A stretch of DNA of 64,000 bases from Mycobacterium sp. E183 (GCF_001667735.1 NZ_LZJN01000191.1:62001-126000); one strand, 5' to 3'. Counted from the first letter of the stretch, positions 18,162-27,257 are shown. A program made the numbers and translations. Notes: generated from the sequence alone by a model not told the origin.

Positions 18162-18275
18162 GCCGGGAAGTCAATACCAAATGGTGACATTAGTCAATGG
18201 CAGCTTTTAGGGGTCGGGTGCTTGCTTCGCAACGCGCGGCATGCGCGGGCCCATCGGCTCCCCGTCGCCGTCCAA

Positions 18276-19439
18276 CTACTCGAAAGCGATGACGCCCCGG
18301 ATGTTCTTGCCGGCGCGAAGGTCTTTCATGGCCTCGTTGATGTCGTCGAGCTTGTACTTCTGCGTGACCAACTCGTCGAGCTTGATCAGGCCCGCCTCGT
18401 ACATCGATAGCAGCTTGGGCATCGCTTCGCGCGGGTTCATCTCGCCGTAGAGCGCCCCTTTGAAGGTCTTGCACGAGTTGACCATGTCGCCGAGCATCAT
18501 CGGGACCATCATGTCGGTGATCTTGGCCATCCCGGTCAGCACACAGGTTCCGCCCTTGCGCAACAACATCATCGCCGTAAAGATCAGGTCGGCCGGCACC
18601 ACCCCGGGGGTGAGAACGACGCGGTCGGCCATGACTCCCCAGGTGATCTCCTTGACAAGTTCGACCGCCGCACCGGCATCGACGGCGGTGTGGGTTGCGC
18701 CGAACGTCGGCGCGATCTGACGTTTGAATTCGTTGGGGTCGACGGCGACGATGTGCTTGGCGCCCGCGACCTTCGCGCCCTGCACCGCGTTCATGCCGAT
18801 CCCGCCGACACCAATCACCACGACGGTGTCACCCGCTCCCGTGCCTGCCGCGACGGATCCCGAGCCGAATCCCGTTGTCACACCACAGGACACCAGGGAT
18901 GCGGCCTCCAAGGGGATCCAGTCATTCACCTTCACCAGCGAACGCTCGGACGCCACCACGTACTCGGAGAACGTGCCGACCTGCATCATCGCCATCAGAT
19001 CCTCGTCGCCGAGGTGGCGTCGCCGGGTGCCGTCGGTGGTCATTGCCTTGCTGTAAATGTCGGAGCCAATGTCGCACAGGTACGTGTGCCCGGTGGCGCA
19101 CCATCGGCAGCTACCGCAAGCAGGCAGGAACGAGATCGCCACATGGTCGCCAGGTTTGAGTGTCTTCACCTCGGGACCGACCTCTTCAACGACACCCGAG
19201 CCCTCGTGGCCGCCGAGCATCGGGAACCATTCGGGTACCGGAATGCCGGACGCCCGCATCATTTCTTCCATCTCGGCCGTCGGCACACTGTCGCCGGTGT
19301 AGAAGTGCTCGTCAGAATGGCAGATGCCGGCGTAGGCCATCTTGACCAGAACCTCGCCGGCGTGCGGAGGATCGAGCTCGACGTCGGTGACTTCCCAATC
19401 GATACCGACGCCGCGTAACACCGCTGCTTTGGACTTCAT
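18276..19439 (-). CDS. Zinc alcohol dehydrogenase, NDMA-dependent / AdhB-AdhD type
   Basis: 387 aa medium-chain dehydrogenase. Catalytic zinc ligands are in ICHSDEHF and GGHEGSG. The structural zinc loop CGSCRWCATGHTYLC is present. Rossmann motif GVGGIG. The sequence resembles the mycobacterial AdhB/AdhD group, which includes nicotinoprotein alcohol dehydrogenases linked to mycofactocin. The start is at ATG 19439 (MKSKAAVLRG) after an AAGAAG site; an in-frame extension is not supported. It follows an aldehyde dehydrogenase by 22 bp, so alcohol to acid oxidation is the likely joint role. Confidence 0.87.
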   Translation of the reverse strand: MKSKAAVLRGVGIDWEVTDVELDPPHAGEVLVKMAYAGICHSDEHFYTGDSVPTAEMEEMMRASGIPVPEWFPMLGGHEGSGVVEEVGPEVKTLKPGDHVAISFLPACGSCRWCATGHTYLCDIGSDIYSKAMTTDGTRRRHLGDEDLMAMMQVGTFSEYVVASERSLVKVNDWIPLEAASLVSCGVTTGFGSGSVAAGTGAGDTVVVIGVGGIGMNAVQGAKVAGAKHIVAVDPNEFKRQIAPTFGATHTAVDAGAAVELVKEITWGVMADRVVLTPGVVPADLIFTAMMLLRKGGTCVLTGMAKITDMMVPMMLGDMVNSCKTFKGALYGEMNPREAMPKLLSMYEAGLIKLDELVTQKYKLDDINEAMKDLRAGKNIRGVIAFE

Positions 19440-19461
19440 TGTCGCTTCTTTCAGTTGGGAG

Positions 19462-20931
19462 TCAGGCGGCAGGCCAGCCGACGGTCTTTGTCTCGGTGAA
19501 GATTTCGAGCCCCTCGATGCCGCATTGTCGTCCGACACCGGACTGCTTGTAGCCGCCGAACGGCGCGTCGGCGCCGTACCAGAGTCCGCCGTTGATGCCC
19601 AGGGTGCCGGTTCTGATCCGGCGTGCGACGGATTTCGCGCGATCTAGATCAGCGGCGAACACCACGCCCGACAGGCCATAGATCGAATCGTTGGCGATGC
19701 GCACGGCGTCGTCGTCGCCGTCGAACCCGATGACCGACAGCACCGGCCCGAAGATCTCCTCCTGGGCGATCGTCATCTTGTTGTCGACGTCGGCGAATAC
19801 CGTTGGCTCGACGTAATAGCCCTTGGGGAGATGCTTGGGCACCCCGCCGCCGGTGACCAGTCGGGCGCCTTCCTGCTTACCCTTCTCGATGTAGCCGAGC
19901 ACGCGGTCATGCTGCCTTTTGGAGACAAGTGGACCCTGCAGCACCGACGGGTCCGTGGGGTCACCGTATTTGTTGTTCTCCATCGCTGTCTTGACGATTT
20001 CGACCGCTTCGTCGTAGCGCGAGTTGGGGACCAGCAGTCGGGTGGGCATCGCGCAGCCCTGCCCGGCGTGCATGCAGATGAAGGCGCTGCCGCCGACCGC
20101 GCCGCCGATGTCTCCCTCCTCGTCGAGGACGAGGTACACGGACTTGCCCCCGAGTTCGAGGAAGGTGGACTTGATGGTCTCGGCGGCCGCCGCCATGATG
20201 CGCCTGCCGGTAGCGGTCGAGCCGGTGAACGCCACCATGTCTACCAGTGGCGAGGTCGAAATCACCTCTCCGACGGAATGATCGGACGACGGGACGATGT
20301 TGATGACCCCGGGCGGGATGTCGGTGTGTTCGGCGATGATGCGGCCGATTCTGGTGGCGTTCCACGGTGTGTCCGGGGCGGGCTTGAGCACGCAGGTGTT
20401 ACCCATCGCCAGGATGGGGCCGATCTTGTTCAGGATGATCTCGAAAGGAAAATTCCAGGGCGTGATCACACCGACGACTCCGATCGGCTCCTTCCAGACT
20501 TCGCGGGCCGTCAGGCTGCCCAGGCCGAAGGCGTCCTTGTCGGGAAGCGGCCGTTCCCAAGCGAATTCACCGATCATGTCCGCAGGCCAGGTAAGCGCTT
20601 CGCGGAGGGGGACGTCGAGCTGCGGTCCGTAGGTGGACAGCACGGGGCAGCCGACCTCCGCGACGAGCTCGCCGCGTAAGTCCTCACGTTCGGCTTCCAG
20701 CGCCGCCTGCAGCTGCCGCAGGCCGGCGGCTCGCGCCTCGCCATCGCGTGACCACGCCGCGTTGTCGAACGCGTGCCGTGCCGCGGCGATGGCGCGTTCC
20801 ATGTCGGCGTGGGTGCCGTCGCAGGTGGTGCCGAGCACCTCCTCGGTCGCCGGATTGACGTTGTCGAATCGCCGCCCGGATACGGACTCGACGAGCTTGC
20901 CGTCGATGAGCATGCGCGGTTCGTGGTTCAC
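19462..20931 (-). CDS. NAD(P)-dependent aldehyde dehydrogenase
   Basis: 489 aa ALDH. The general-base Glu is in LELGGKS and the catalytic Cys in HAGQGCAMPTR. The cofactor segment TPWNFPFE and the C-terminal YGLSG motif are present. I choose GTG 20931 because it overlaps the upstream SDR stop as GTGA; a TTG 3 bp further upstream is also possible. It lies between an SDR and an alcohol dehydrogenase in a - strand operon headed by an amidohydrolase. Oxidises an aldehyde to a carboxylic acid, probably the product of the next gene. Confidence 0.9.
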   Translation of the reverse strand: MNHEPRMLIDGKLVESVSGRRFDNVNPATEEVLGTTCDGTHADMERAIAAARHAFDNAAWSRDGEARAAGLRQLQAALEAEREDLRGELVAEVGCPVLSTYGPQLDVPLREALTWPADMIGEFAWERPLPDKDAFGLGSLTAREVWKEPIGVVGVITPWNFPFEIILNKIGPILAMGNTCVLKPAPDTPWNATRIGRIIAEHTDIPPGVINIVPSSDHSVGEVISTSPLVDMVAFTGSTATGRRIMAAAAETIKSTFLELGGKSVYLVLDEEGDIGGAVGGSAFICMHAGQGCAMPTRLLVPNSRYDEAVEIVKTAMENNKYGDPTDPSVLQGPLVSKRQHDRVLGYIEKGKQEGARLVTGGGVPKHLPKGYYVEPTVFADVDNKMTIAQEEIFGPVLSVIGFDGDDDAVRIANDSIYGLSGVVFAADLDRAKSVARRIRTGTLGINGGLWYGADAPFGGYKQSGVGRQCGIEGLEIFTETKTVGWPAA

Positions 20932-21722
20932 CAATTCCGAAGCTCCTTCACTGCATCAGAGGCGCGTGGGGCCAGAGTCAGATGTGGGATGAAACTGCTT
21001 TTGCCGCAACGGATAACGGAATCGACAACGTCAACCAGGTGCTCGACGTCGACGAGGCCGCCGAGCATGTATTTGTTATCCATCCAGTATCTGATAGCCG
21101 CTTCCAGGGCGTCGGGGTCCCACGCCTTGTTGAACTCAGTCTGCGCGTCGCCGGTGCCGCCCAGGCTGTCGCCGACGGCCAGACGGGTGAAGCCGATCTC
21201 CGGATGCTCGATGCGCCAGGCCTCGACAAGCTTGTCCAGCGCCGCCTTGGACACCGCGTATGCGCCGAGCAGCGGCCACGGCGTCGTGTACGACGCGCTG
21301 AGCGACGAGAGGTAAACGGCACCGCCCGCCGCCGCGGCCAAATGGGGCGCGGCCGCGGCGGTGACGAGTGAGGCGCCGGTGACGTTGGTGGCGAACAGTT
21401 GCGCCCACTGTTCCGCGGTCACCTCGCGCAGCGGCGCGAGCACACCCATGCCGGTCGTGTAGACCAGGGCGTCGAGCCCGCCGAGCGCGCCGACCACCTC
21501 GGACATCGCCGCCTGGCAATTGTCGGCGACGGTGACGTCGCAGGCGACGGCCACCGCGCCGTTGCCGGCTTCCCCGGCGGCATCGACCAGCCTGTCGTAT
21601 CGCCGCGCCAGCAGCGCGACATGTGCGCCTCGCTGGGCAAGCCCTATGCCGATGCATCGTCCGAGGCCGGCGGAGGCACCGACGACAGCGACCCGCAGCG
21701 GGCTTTGTCCGTTGTCAGACAT
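20928..21722 (-). CDS. Short-chain dehydrogenase/reductase, atypical active site context
   Basis: 264 aa SDR. Cofactor motif GASAGLG near residue 15 and YAVSK catalytic Tyr/Lys. The usual NNAG segment is changed to YTTGMG. The C-terminal third (after about residue 180) is unlike classical SDRs and resembles that of the SDR at 32686-33444. The start overlaps the amidohydrolase stop by 8 bp and the stop overlaps the ALDH start, so it is tightly coupled in the operon. Substrate unknown. Confidence 0.82.
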   Translation of the reverse strand: MSDNGQSPLRVAVVGASAGLGRCIGIGLAQRGAHVALLARRYDRLVDAAGEAGNGAVAVACDVTVADNCQAAMSEVVGALGGLDALVYTTGMGVLAPLREVTAEQWAQLFATNVTGASLVTAAAAPHLAAAAGGAVYLSSLSASYTTPWPLLGAYAVSKAALDKLVEAWRIEHPEIGFTRLAVGDSLGGTGDAQTEFNKAWDPDALEAAIRYWMDNKYMLGGLVDVEHLVDVVDSVIRCGKSSFIPHLTLAPRASDAVKELRNW

Positions 21723-22995
21723 CGAGCTTGGCGCTCATAGTGCCGAGGGTCGCGCCCGCGGTGCGTTCGAACCGGCCGTGGTCGAAGCTACGGATCTCGA
21801 CATCGTGGTCACCGGCTTCGGCGCGCAGGGCGCCGACCGTGCATCGTTCTCGGGTGCGGTGCTGGAACGGGTCGAATGAGTACCAACGGCATGCGTTCTC
21901 ATACGTGATCTTGTTGATCTCGTCGTCGGGGAGGTCAACCATGACCAAGGCAAGCTCCTCGGCTGCCGCGGGCCACGACGAGTCCGAGTGCGGGTAGTCA
22001 CACTCCCAGGCGATGTTGTCGATGCCGATGTCATGGCGCAGTTTGACGCCAATCGGGTCCGCGATGAAGCAGGTCAGGAAGCGCTCCCGGAACACCTCGC
22101 TGGGCAGTTTGTTTCCGAAGTCCTGGCCGGTCCACAGGTGATGCATTTCGTAGGTTCGGTCGAGGCGGTCGATGAAATAGGGAATCCAGCCGGTGCCACC
22201 CTCGGACAGTGCGAAGCGGACGTCGGGAAACTCCTTGATGACGCGGGACCACAGCAGGTCGGCGGCCGCCGAGCAGATGTTCATCGGTTGCAGGGTGATC
22301 ATTACGTCGACGGGCGCGTTGTCGGCGGTCATCGTGATCTTGCCGGAGGACCCCAGGTGGACCGAGAGCACCGTGTTGGTGTCCGACAGAGCCCGCCACA
22401 TCGGATCCCAATACTCGTCGTGGAAGCTCGGGAAGCCGAGCGTCGCGGGGTTTTCGGTGAAGGTGACTGAGTGGCAGCCTTTGGCGGCGTTGCGGCGGAT
22501 CTCTTTGGCGCACAATTCGGGATCCCACAGCACGGGCAGCCCCATGGGCAGGAAGCGCCCGGGATACGAGCCGCACCATTCGTCGATGTGCCAGTCGTTG
22601 TATGCCTGGGTGACGGCGAGGGCGAGGTCCTTGTCGGTGTGGGTGGCGAACAGCCGGCCCGCGAAGCCGGGGAAGGACGGGAAGCACATCGATCCCAGCA
22701 CGCCGCCCGCATCCATGTCTTTGATCCGCTCATGAATGTCGTAGCACCCGGGCCGCATTTCGTCGAAAGCGGTCGGCTCGACGCCATACTCCTCGCGTGG
22801 GCGTCCCGCCACAGCGTTGAGCCCGATGTTGGGAATGATGGCGTCGTTGAAAGTCCACACCTCCGAGCCGTCGGGCCGGCGGATGACCCGGGGCGCCGCG
22901 TCCGCGTACTTGCTTGCTAGCCTGCCCTCGAACAGGTTCGGCGGCTCCACCAGGTGATCGTCGACGCTGACCAAGATCATGTCTTCGGGCTGCAT
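21715..22995 (-). CDS. Amidohydrolase-family (TIM-barrel) protein
   Basis: 426 aa protein of the amidohydrolase-2 type common in mycobacteria. N-terminal VSVDDHLVEPP gives the DxH metal motif. Further conserved points are HLGSSG in the middle and CDYPHSDSSW near the C-terminus with the late metal/acid residues. Family members include decarboxylases and hydrolases acting on cyclic acids; the reaction here is not evident. It is the first gene of the amidohydrolase-SDR-ALDH-ADH operon. A candidate operator lies 60-80 bp upstream, and a TetR gene follows on the same strand. Confidence 0.82.
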   Translation of the reverse strand: MQPEDMILVSVDDHLVEPPNLFEGRLASKYADAAPRVIRRPDGSEVWTFNDAIIPNIGLNAVAGRPREEYGVEPTAFDEMRPGCYDIHERIKDMDAGGVLGSMCFPSFPGFAGRLFATHTDKDLALAVTQAYNDWHIDEWCGSYPGRFLPMGLPVLWDPELCAKEIRRNAAKGCHSVTFTENPATLGFPSFHDEYWDPMWRALSDTNTVLSVHLGSSGKITMTADNAPVDVMITLQPMNICSAAADLLWSRVIKEFPDVRFALSEGGTGWIPYFIDRLDRTYEMHHLWTGQDFGNKLPSEVFRERFLTCFIADPIGVKLRHDIGIDNIAWECDYPHSDSSWPAAAEELALVMVDLPDDEINKITYENACRWYSFDPFQHRTRERCTVGALRAEAGDHDVEIRSFDHGRFERTAGATLGTMSAKLDV

Positions 22996-23054
22996 GAGTC
23001 TCCTTGCACAGAGGTTGAGAACGAGGCTATCAGATAGGCAGAGTAACTATTTCG

Positions 23055-23076
23055 ATTTCCGGAAATATTCATTTCC
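23055..23076. promoter_or_regulatory. Palindromic operator candidate between TetR gene and amidohydrolase operon
   Basis: ATTTCCGGAAAT (23055-23066) is a perfect 12-bp palindrome. Its right half also forms GGAAAT-N4-ATTTCC with the repeat at 23071-23076, giving three alternating half-sites. The location is 60 bp upstream of the amidohydrolase start and 40 bp after the TetR stop. Regulation by that TetR protein is a guess from proximity. Confidence 0.5.
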
Positions 23077-23113
23077 ACTGGTGACGGACGTGGCCTCCAC
23101 ACTTCGGCAACGC

Positions 23114-23746
23114 TCAGCGCCGCGGCGTCGCGTGCGGCTCGACGGCAAACGAGAGCAGTAGCCGGTCCAGGATCCTGGCGGCCCGGCGACGCGCGCTCTT
23201 GGGGTTTGCGGAGTGCGCGACGAGCAGCGAGGCCTCCTCGAGCGCGGCGATGAGCATGTGCGTCAGTTCCCCGACGGGTTGATCGTCGATGGTGCCCTCG
23301 GCGATCGCCTCGCGGACCACCTCGTTGATCAGGGCGATGCTGTTGCCATTCTGGATTTCGCGCAGGGTCTGCCAGCCCAGCACCACCGGTCCGTCGACAA
23401 GTATCACCCGCTGCACCGCGGGTTCCATTGCGGCTTCAAGGAATCCGTGCAATCCACGCGTGAGCCGTTCCCAGGCGTCCGCGCCCGGCGGGGGAGCGGC
23501 AATGGACCGGAGGGTGAGATCGTTTTCGACATCTTCGAATACCGCTCGAAAGAGCTCGGCTTTGTCCTTGAAGTGGTGGTAGAAGGCGCCGCGCGTTCCG
23601 ACGCCCGACCTCGTCACGATGTCGCTGATGCTCGTGTTGAAGAATCCGTGTTCAACGAACAGCTCGCGACCCGCGTCGATCAGGTCGCGACGGGTCTGCT
23701 CGCCCCGGGCGCGTCGATCCTCGTCCGCCCCGCCACGCTTCGCCAT
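23114..23746 (-). CDS. TetR-family transcriptional regulator
   Basis: 210 aa. The N-terminal TetR helix-turn-helix spans about residues 16-62, with TSISDIVTRSGVGTRGAFYH as its core and the typical FYHHFKDKAELF ending. The remainder is an all-helical ligand domain. It lies upstream of and in line with the amidohydrolase operon, with the palindrome at 23055-23076 in between, and downstream of the amine-dehydrogenase-like gene at 23801. Its ligand is unknown. Confidence 0.9.
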   Translation of the reverse strand: MAKRGGADEDRRARGEQTRRDLIDAGRELFVEHGFFNTSISDIVTRSGVGTRGAFYHHFKDKAELFRAVFEDVENDLTLRSIAAPPPGADAWERLTRGLHGFLEAAMEPAVQRVILVDGPVVLGWQTLREIQNGNSIALINEVVREAIAEGTIDDQPVGELTHMLIAALEEASLLVAHSANPKSARRRAARILDRLLLSFAVEPHATPRR

Positions 23747-23800
23747 GCCGACGATCGTAGCAACCTTCAGTTTGAATGTTGAGCGTCGGGACGGGCCGCC

Positions 23801-24925
23801 TCAGCGCACGATCCCGCGAACCGTCATGAGTCCAAGATCGGCGTGCGACTTGAAACCCGGCGGCGCATCGCAGATGGCGGGGATGGAGTTCACGGGCTCC
23901 ATCGCGGTCCATGCGTAGCCTATGTAACCGGGCTTCGCGTGCTCGCGCGCCTGCGGGCTGCCGCGCAGGATGAGCTCGGTGCCGGGGTCACCCTCGATCA
24001 CCACGCGGTAGTGGTAATACGGTTCCCAATCGGGCCTCGGGTCGATGGCGTCGTGCTCGATGAACGAGTAGAGCTCGTGCAAGGTGATGAACGGCCTGCC
24101 GTCCACCCACGCTGTCCAGAGGTGATGTTGGGATGCGACGGTGCCCGTCTTGATCACACCTCGCAGGCCGGGCATGTCCATGTCCGCAGTGCCCTCGTAC
24201 GGGATGTCGCGGGTGGCCAGGCCCAGTTCGACATCTGTCGTGAACTTGTCGACACTCTTGCCCAAACCTTCGACCACCATCGTCAGCGATTGCGCGAACA
24301 ACGACCATGCATCTTGAAAGAGATTGCCCTTGGCGAACTCGTCCGGTGTCTTTCCGAATCCCATCTCGTCCAAGTACTTCAGCGTGTCCTTGTTGAAGTT
24401 CACCGCCTCGTAGATGTGGATGTGGTCGGTCTTGCCGACGATCCGGGCCAGCGTCAGGACGAGCAGGTCCGCCGCGTAGCCGGGGTGGATGCCGCCTCCG
24501 TGGAACGACGTTCCACCGTCTTGGCACGCCGCCTCGATTTTGTCGATGTCGGCGCTGTTGGTTTCGGTCCGATGCCACCAGGCCCCACCCGAGGCGACGA
24601 CGCTCTTTCCGCCGCGCAGCAGTCGGCAGATCTCGTCGACGTCCGACCAGAGGGGCGCGTAGAACACGCAGTCTGCGTCAAGGCCCTCCAGGGTGGCCTT
24701 GTCCGTGGTTGCGAGCACGCCGATCGGCCCCACCCCGACCAGCTCGCCCGCATCCTTGCCAACTTTCTCCGGGCGGTTGCAGAGCACTCCGACCACCTCA
24801 TAGAGGGGATTGTGGGCGAAGTGGCGCAGCGCCAAGGTCCCGACATTGCCCATGCCCCACTGGATCACGCGATATTTCTTCTCGGCCGCCGACACGCTCG
24901 ATTCCAGTGGTGATGTGAGCGTCAT
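23801..24925 (-). CDS. Native amine dehydrogenase-like NAD(P)-dependent oxidoreductase, paralogue 1 of 6
   Basis: 374 aa. N-terminal Rossmann fold (VIQWGMGNVGTLAL) and a C-terminal alpha/beta domain of the dihydrodipicolinate-reductase-like superfamily. This is the group of 2,4-diaminopentanoate dehydrogenase and of the native amine dehydrogenases described from actinobacteria, often misannotated as dihydrodipicolinate reductase. In characterised members the reaction is NAD(P)H-dependent reductive amination of a ketone or its reverse; the natural substrate is unknown. Start at ATG 24925 after an AAGGGG site. Five paralogues follow in the window. It is divergent from the binding-protein-like gene at 25047. 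Confidence 0.78.
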   Translation of the reverse strand: MTLTSPLESSVSAAEKKYRVIQWGMGNVGTLALRHFAHNPLYEVVGVLCNRPEKVGKDAGELVGVGPIGVLATTDKATLEGLDADCVFYAPLWSDVDEICRLLRGGKSVVASGGAWWHRTETNSADIDKIEAACQDGGTSFHGGGIHPGYAADLLVLTLARIVGKTDHIHIYEAVNFNKDTLKYLDEMGFGKTPDEFAKGNLFQDAWSLFAQSLTMVVEGLGKSVDKFTTDVELGLATRDIPYEGTADMDMPGLRGVIKTGTVASQHHLWTAWVDGRPFITLHELYSFIEHDAIDPRPDWEPYYHYRVVIEGDPGTELILRGSPQAREHAKPGYIGYAWTAMEPVNSIPAICDAPPGFKSHADLGLMTVRGIVR

Positions 24926-25034
24926 GGTGTCCCCTTCGCGTGAGGCCAGATGGGAGCGAGCACTCCGGAAGCCGAATATGCAGTTTCGCGAATCATTGTT
25001 TCCGTATGGTGGCGATTACACAACCTTCATCCGG

Positions 25035-25040
25035 TATGTT
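25035..25040 (+). promoter_or_regulatory. -10 element of a probable leaderless promoter
   Basis: TATGTT ends 6 nt before the ATG at 25047, and no ribosome site precedes that ATG. The transcript probably starts at the start codon. Confidence 0.5.
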
Positions 25041-25046
25041 GCCGCT

Positions 25047-26192
25047 ATGGCAGACGACGGCGTTCGCGCGTACGGTTCGGTCGCTCCCCTGAAAGTCGGC
25101 TTGCTCAACGATTATCCGACTTCCGGCGACACGGACAACGACAGCATCGACGCCCTGCGGCTGGTGATGGATGAAGCGTTGTCCTCCGGGCTGATCGACC
25201 GGCCGATCGAACTCGTCACCCGAAACGTGGTGGGCTTGCCGAACGGCACCTACCTCGCGGTCGAACGTGCCTTCGACGAGCTGGTCGCGGAGGGATGTCT
25301 GGCCATCTACGGGCCGTGGGTATCGGACAACGTGGTGCCGCTGCGCTCCCATGTCGAGGCCACGGCTCGCGTTCCGATCGTCACCCTGTCGGGGTCCGAG
25401 GGTGCGCTCGGAGAGTGGTGCTTTGCGCTGAACAACGGCTCGATGGCCGAGGAGCCGGTGATGCTGGCGGCGGTGATGATCGGGGACGGGCGGTCGAGGA
25501 TCGCGATCGCCTATGAGTCGTCACTGATCGGAAAGGAGTACCTCGCCTTCGCCGAACGAGCCTACGACGCCGCCGGCTTGAAGGTCGTTGCGACCGTGGC
25601 AATTCCGCAGGTGGAGGCCGACAAGGCCAAAGCGGTCGCCGCGCTGAGTGCGTCGGAGCCCGACGCGTTGGTGCACGTCGGGTTCGGACATGGCCTGTGG
25701 GGGTTCACGGACGCGCTGCTGGCCGCCGGCTGGGACCCCCCGCGGTACACGACGACGGCCTTCGAAATGGCGCACATCAACGCGGAATGGAGGCGGCAGT
25801 TGTCCGGCTGGATCGGCCTGGACAGCTACGACGAGCGCAACACCGTCGGTCAGGCCTTCCTGGACCGCTTTGAAGCCAGATACGGTCGTCGGCCTGGTCA
25901 TTCGATGCCGGGCCTGTCGCACGACGCGGCGACCGTGATCGTGCGCGGCCTCGCGGCGGCACGCCCGCTCACCGGGGAGGGAGTGAAGAACGGGCTCGAG
26001 CAGGTCAAGCTGATCCCGTCGGCCAGCGGCGCTCCCGGGACGTTCCTGCGGTTCGGTCGGTTCATCCGGCAGGGCTGGATGGGATCCGACTATCTCATTG
26101 CCCGCAGGGTGCTGCCGGACGGCAGTGCGCATGTCTTCCACGCGGCGCCGAGCGACCACATTGCCCGCGCGGTCGCGCGCGCCTCACGCTAG
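25047..26192 (+). CDS. Periplasmic-binding-protein-like (type 1) protein without signal peptide
   Basis: 381 aa with the fold pattern of branched-chain amino-acid/amide binding proteins (Peripla_BP_6). KVGLLNDYPTSG opens the first lobe; AIYGPWVSDNVVPLRS and ARVPIVTLSGSEG are typical hinge-region segments. The residues before this domain (MADDGVRAYGSVAP) are polar, with no signal peptide or lipobox. No ABC permease or ATPase genes are nearby. It may therefore act as a cytoplasmic ligand sensor rather than a transporter subunit; this is inference. I chose ATG 25047 for its leaderless -10; in-frame starts upstream do not add a signal peptide. It overlaps the convergent gene at 26184 by 9 bp. Confidence 0.72.
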   Translation: MADDGVRAYGSVAPLKVGLLNDYPTSGDTDNDSIDALRLVMDEALSSGLIDRPIELVTRNVVGLPNGTYLAVERAFDELVAEGCLAIYGPWVSDNVVPLRSHVEATARVPIVTLSGSEGALGEWCFALNNGSMAEEPVMLAAVMIGDGRSRIAIAYESSLIGKEYLAFAERAYDAAGLKVVATVAIPQVEADKAKAVAALSASEPDALVHVGFGHGLWGFTDALLAAGWDPPRYTTTAFEMAHINAEWRRQLSGWIGLDSYDERNTVGQAFLDRFEARYGRRPGHSMPGLSHDAATVIVRGLAAARPLTGEGVKNGLEQVKLIPSASGAPGTFLRFGRFIRQGWMGSDYLIARRVLPDGSAHVFHAAPSDHIARAVARASR

Positions 26193-27257
26193 TTGGATCG
26201 CGCCGAATACCGCCGCGGTCACGATGCCGGGCGGTTGGGCGAGCACATACGGAATCGCGCGAATCGCGCCCATCGCGATCATCAGGTGGCCCGGCATGGC
26301 GTGCTGACCGGGTTGCGCCGTGCCGTCGAATCCCACGTCGAGCTGGAGTTCGAAGCTCGGCTCGCCTTTGATGACCGCGCGGATGAGGGGCGCCTTCTCG
26401 CCGGGCGCCAGCGGCGCCATGCCCCACTGGGGGAGGTCGCGGGTGAGGACCCACTCCTCGTGAATGGCCAGCAGCGGACGGCCCGACCAGTGCCCGACCC
26501 AGGAAAACCTCTGCCCGACAACCGTTCCCGCCTCGATAGTGCCGGCGGGTACCTCGATGTCGTGCGGCAGGGTGGTGGCGTCGACCGCCACGTCGATGCG
26601 CGACAGGGTGATCCCGAGGACGTCGGCCGTGGCGTTGAGCGCCTGGCGGTACGCCATATCGAGCTTCTTGATGATCGGGGAATCGATGCTGACGTCTTCC
26701 GGCGGTCTCCCCATGCCCATCAGGTCGACCAGCATCGGCCGGCTGTCCACGGCCGAAACGTCAGTGGCCTCATAGAGGTCGATCCGGTCGATCGTCTTGC
26801 TCAGCCCCGTCACCGTGGCGACCAGTCGCTCGAACATGAACCCGGGGTTCTCGCCGGCAGCATGGAAACGCGACTCACCTTGTCGGCACGCCTCGACGAA
26901 CGCGGACTCCGTTTCCGCCCCATAGGTCGGCAAATGGTTATACGACGTCGTAGTGATGACGGTGCTACCCGAGGCGAGTAGGCGGCAGATGTCCTCGGCG
27001 TTCGTTTCGATCGCGTGTGCTTTGCTGGCCGTGTGCACGACGACGTCGGCGCCCAGCGCGACGATCGCGTCCTTGTCCGCCGTCGCGATCACGCCGGTCG
27101 TCGGCGGGAGACCACACAGCGCGCCCGCATCGAGCCCTGTCTTCGCCGGGTCGTAGACCAGCACCCCCACCAGCTGATAACGGGGATTCTCGATGAGCTC
27201 TCGGAGCGCGGCCCGGCCCACGGCGCCGGTCGCCCACTGCACGACTCGAATAACCAA
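26184..27257 (-). CDS. Native amine dehydrogenase-like oxidoreductase, paralogue 2 of 6
   Basis: 357 aa, same family as the gene at 23801. Rossmann start VIRVVQWATGAVGRAAL, then PAKTGLDAGALCG, a segment shared with the paralogue at 28623. I place the start at TTG 27257: a GGAG site lies 7 nt upstream, and this gives the usual family N-terminus. An extension to TTG 27308 would run into the operator region. It is divergent from the P450 at 27357 across two 19-bp palindromic boxes, which suggests joint control. Substrate unknown. Confidence 0.78.
   Translation of the reverse strand: MVIRVVQWATGAVGRAALRELIENPRYQLVGVLVYDPAKTGLDAGALCGLPPTTGVIATADKDAIVALGADVVVHTASKAHAIETNAEDICRLLASGSTVITTTSYNHLPTYGAETESAFVEACRQGESRFHAAGENPGFMFERLVATVTGLSKTIDRIDLYEATDVSAVDSRPMLVDLMGMGRPPEDVSIDSPIIKKLDMAYRQALNATADVLGITLSRIDVAVDATTLPHDIEVPAGTIEAGTVVGQRFSWVGHWSGRPLLAIHEEWVLTRDLPQWGMAPLAPGEKAPLIRAVIKGEPSFELQLDVGFDGTAQPGQHAMPGHLMIAMGAIRAIPYVLAQPPGIVTAAVFGAIQLA

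Noticed and set aside
16816-18180. 454-codon frame overlapping the SDR and esterase on the same strand
   Set aside because: Arg/Gly-rich third-frame translation; the two genes with catalytic motifs occupy the other frame.
12938-19439. Direct equivalence to the mymA operon
   Set aside because: The esterase, SDR and ADH types are similar, but the diiron gene, the MerR regulator in place of an AraC-type regulator, and the missing tgs/fadD13 genes argue against orthology.
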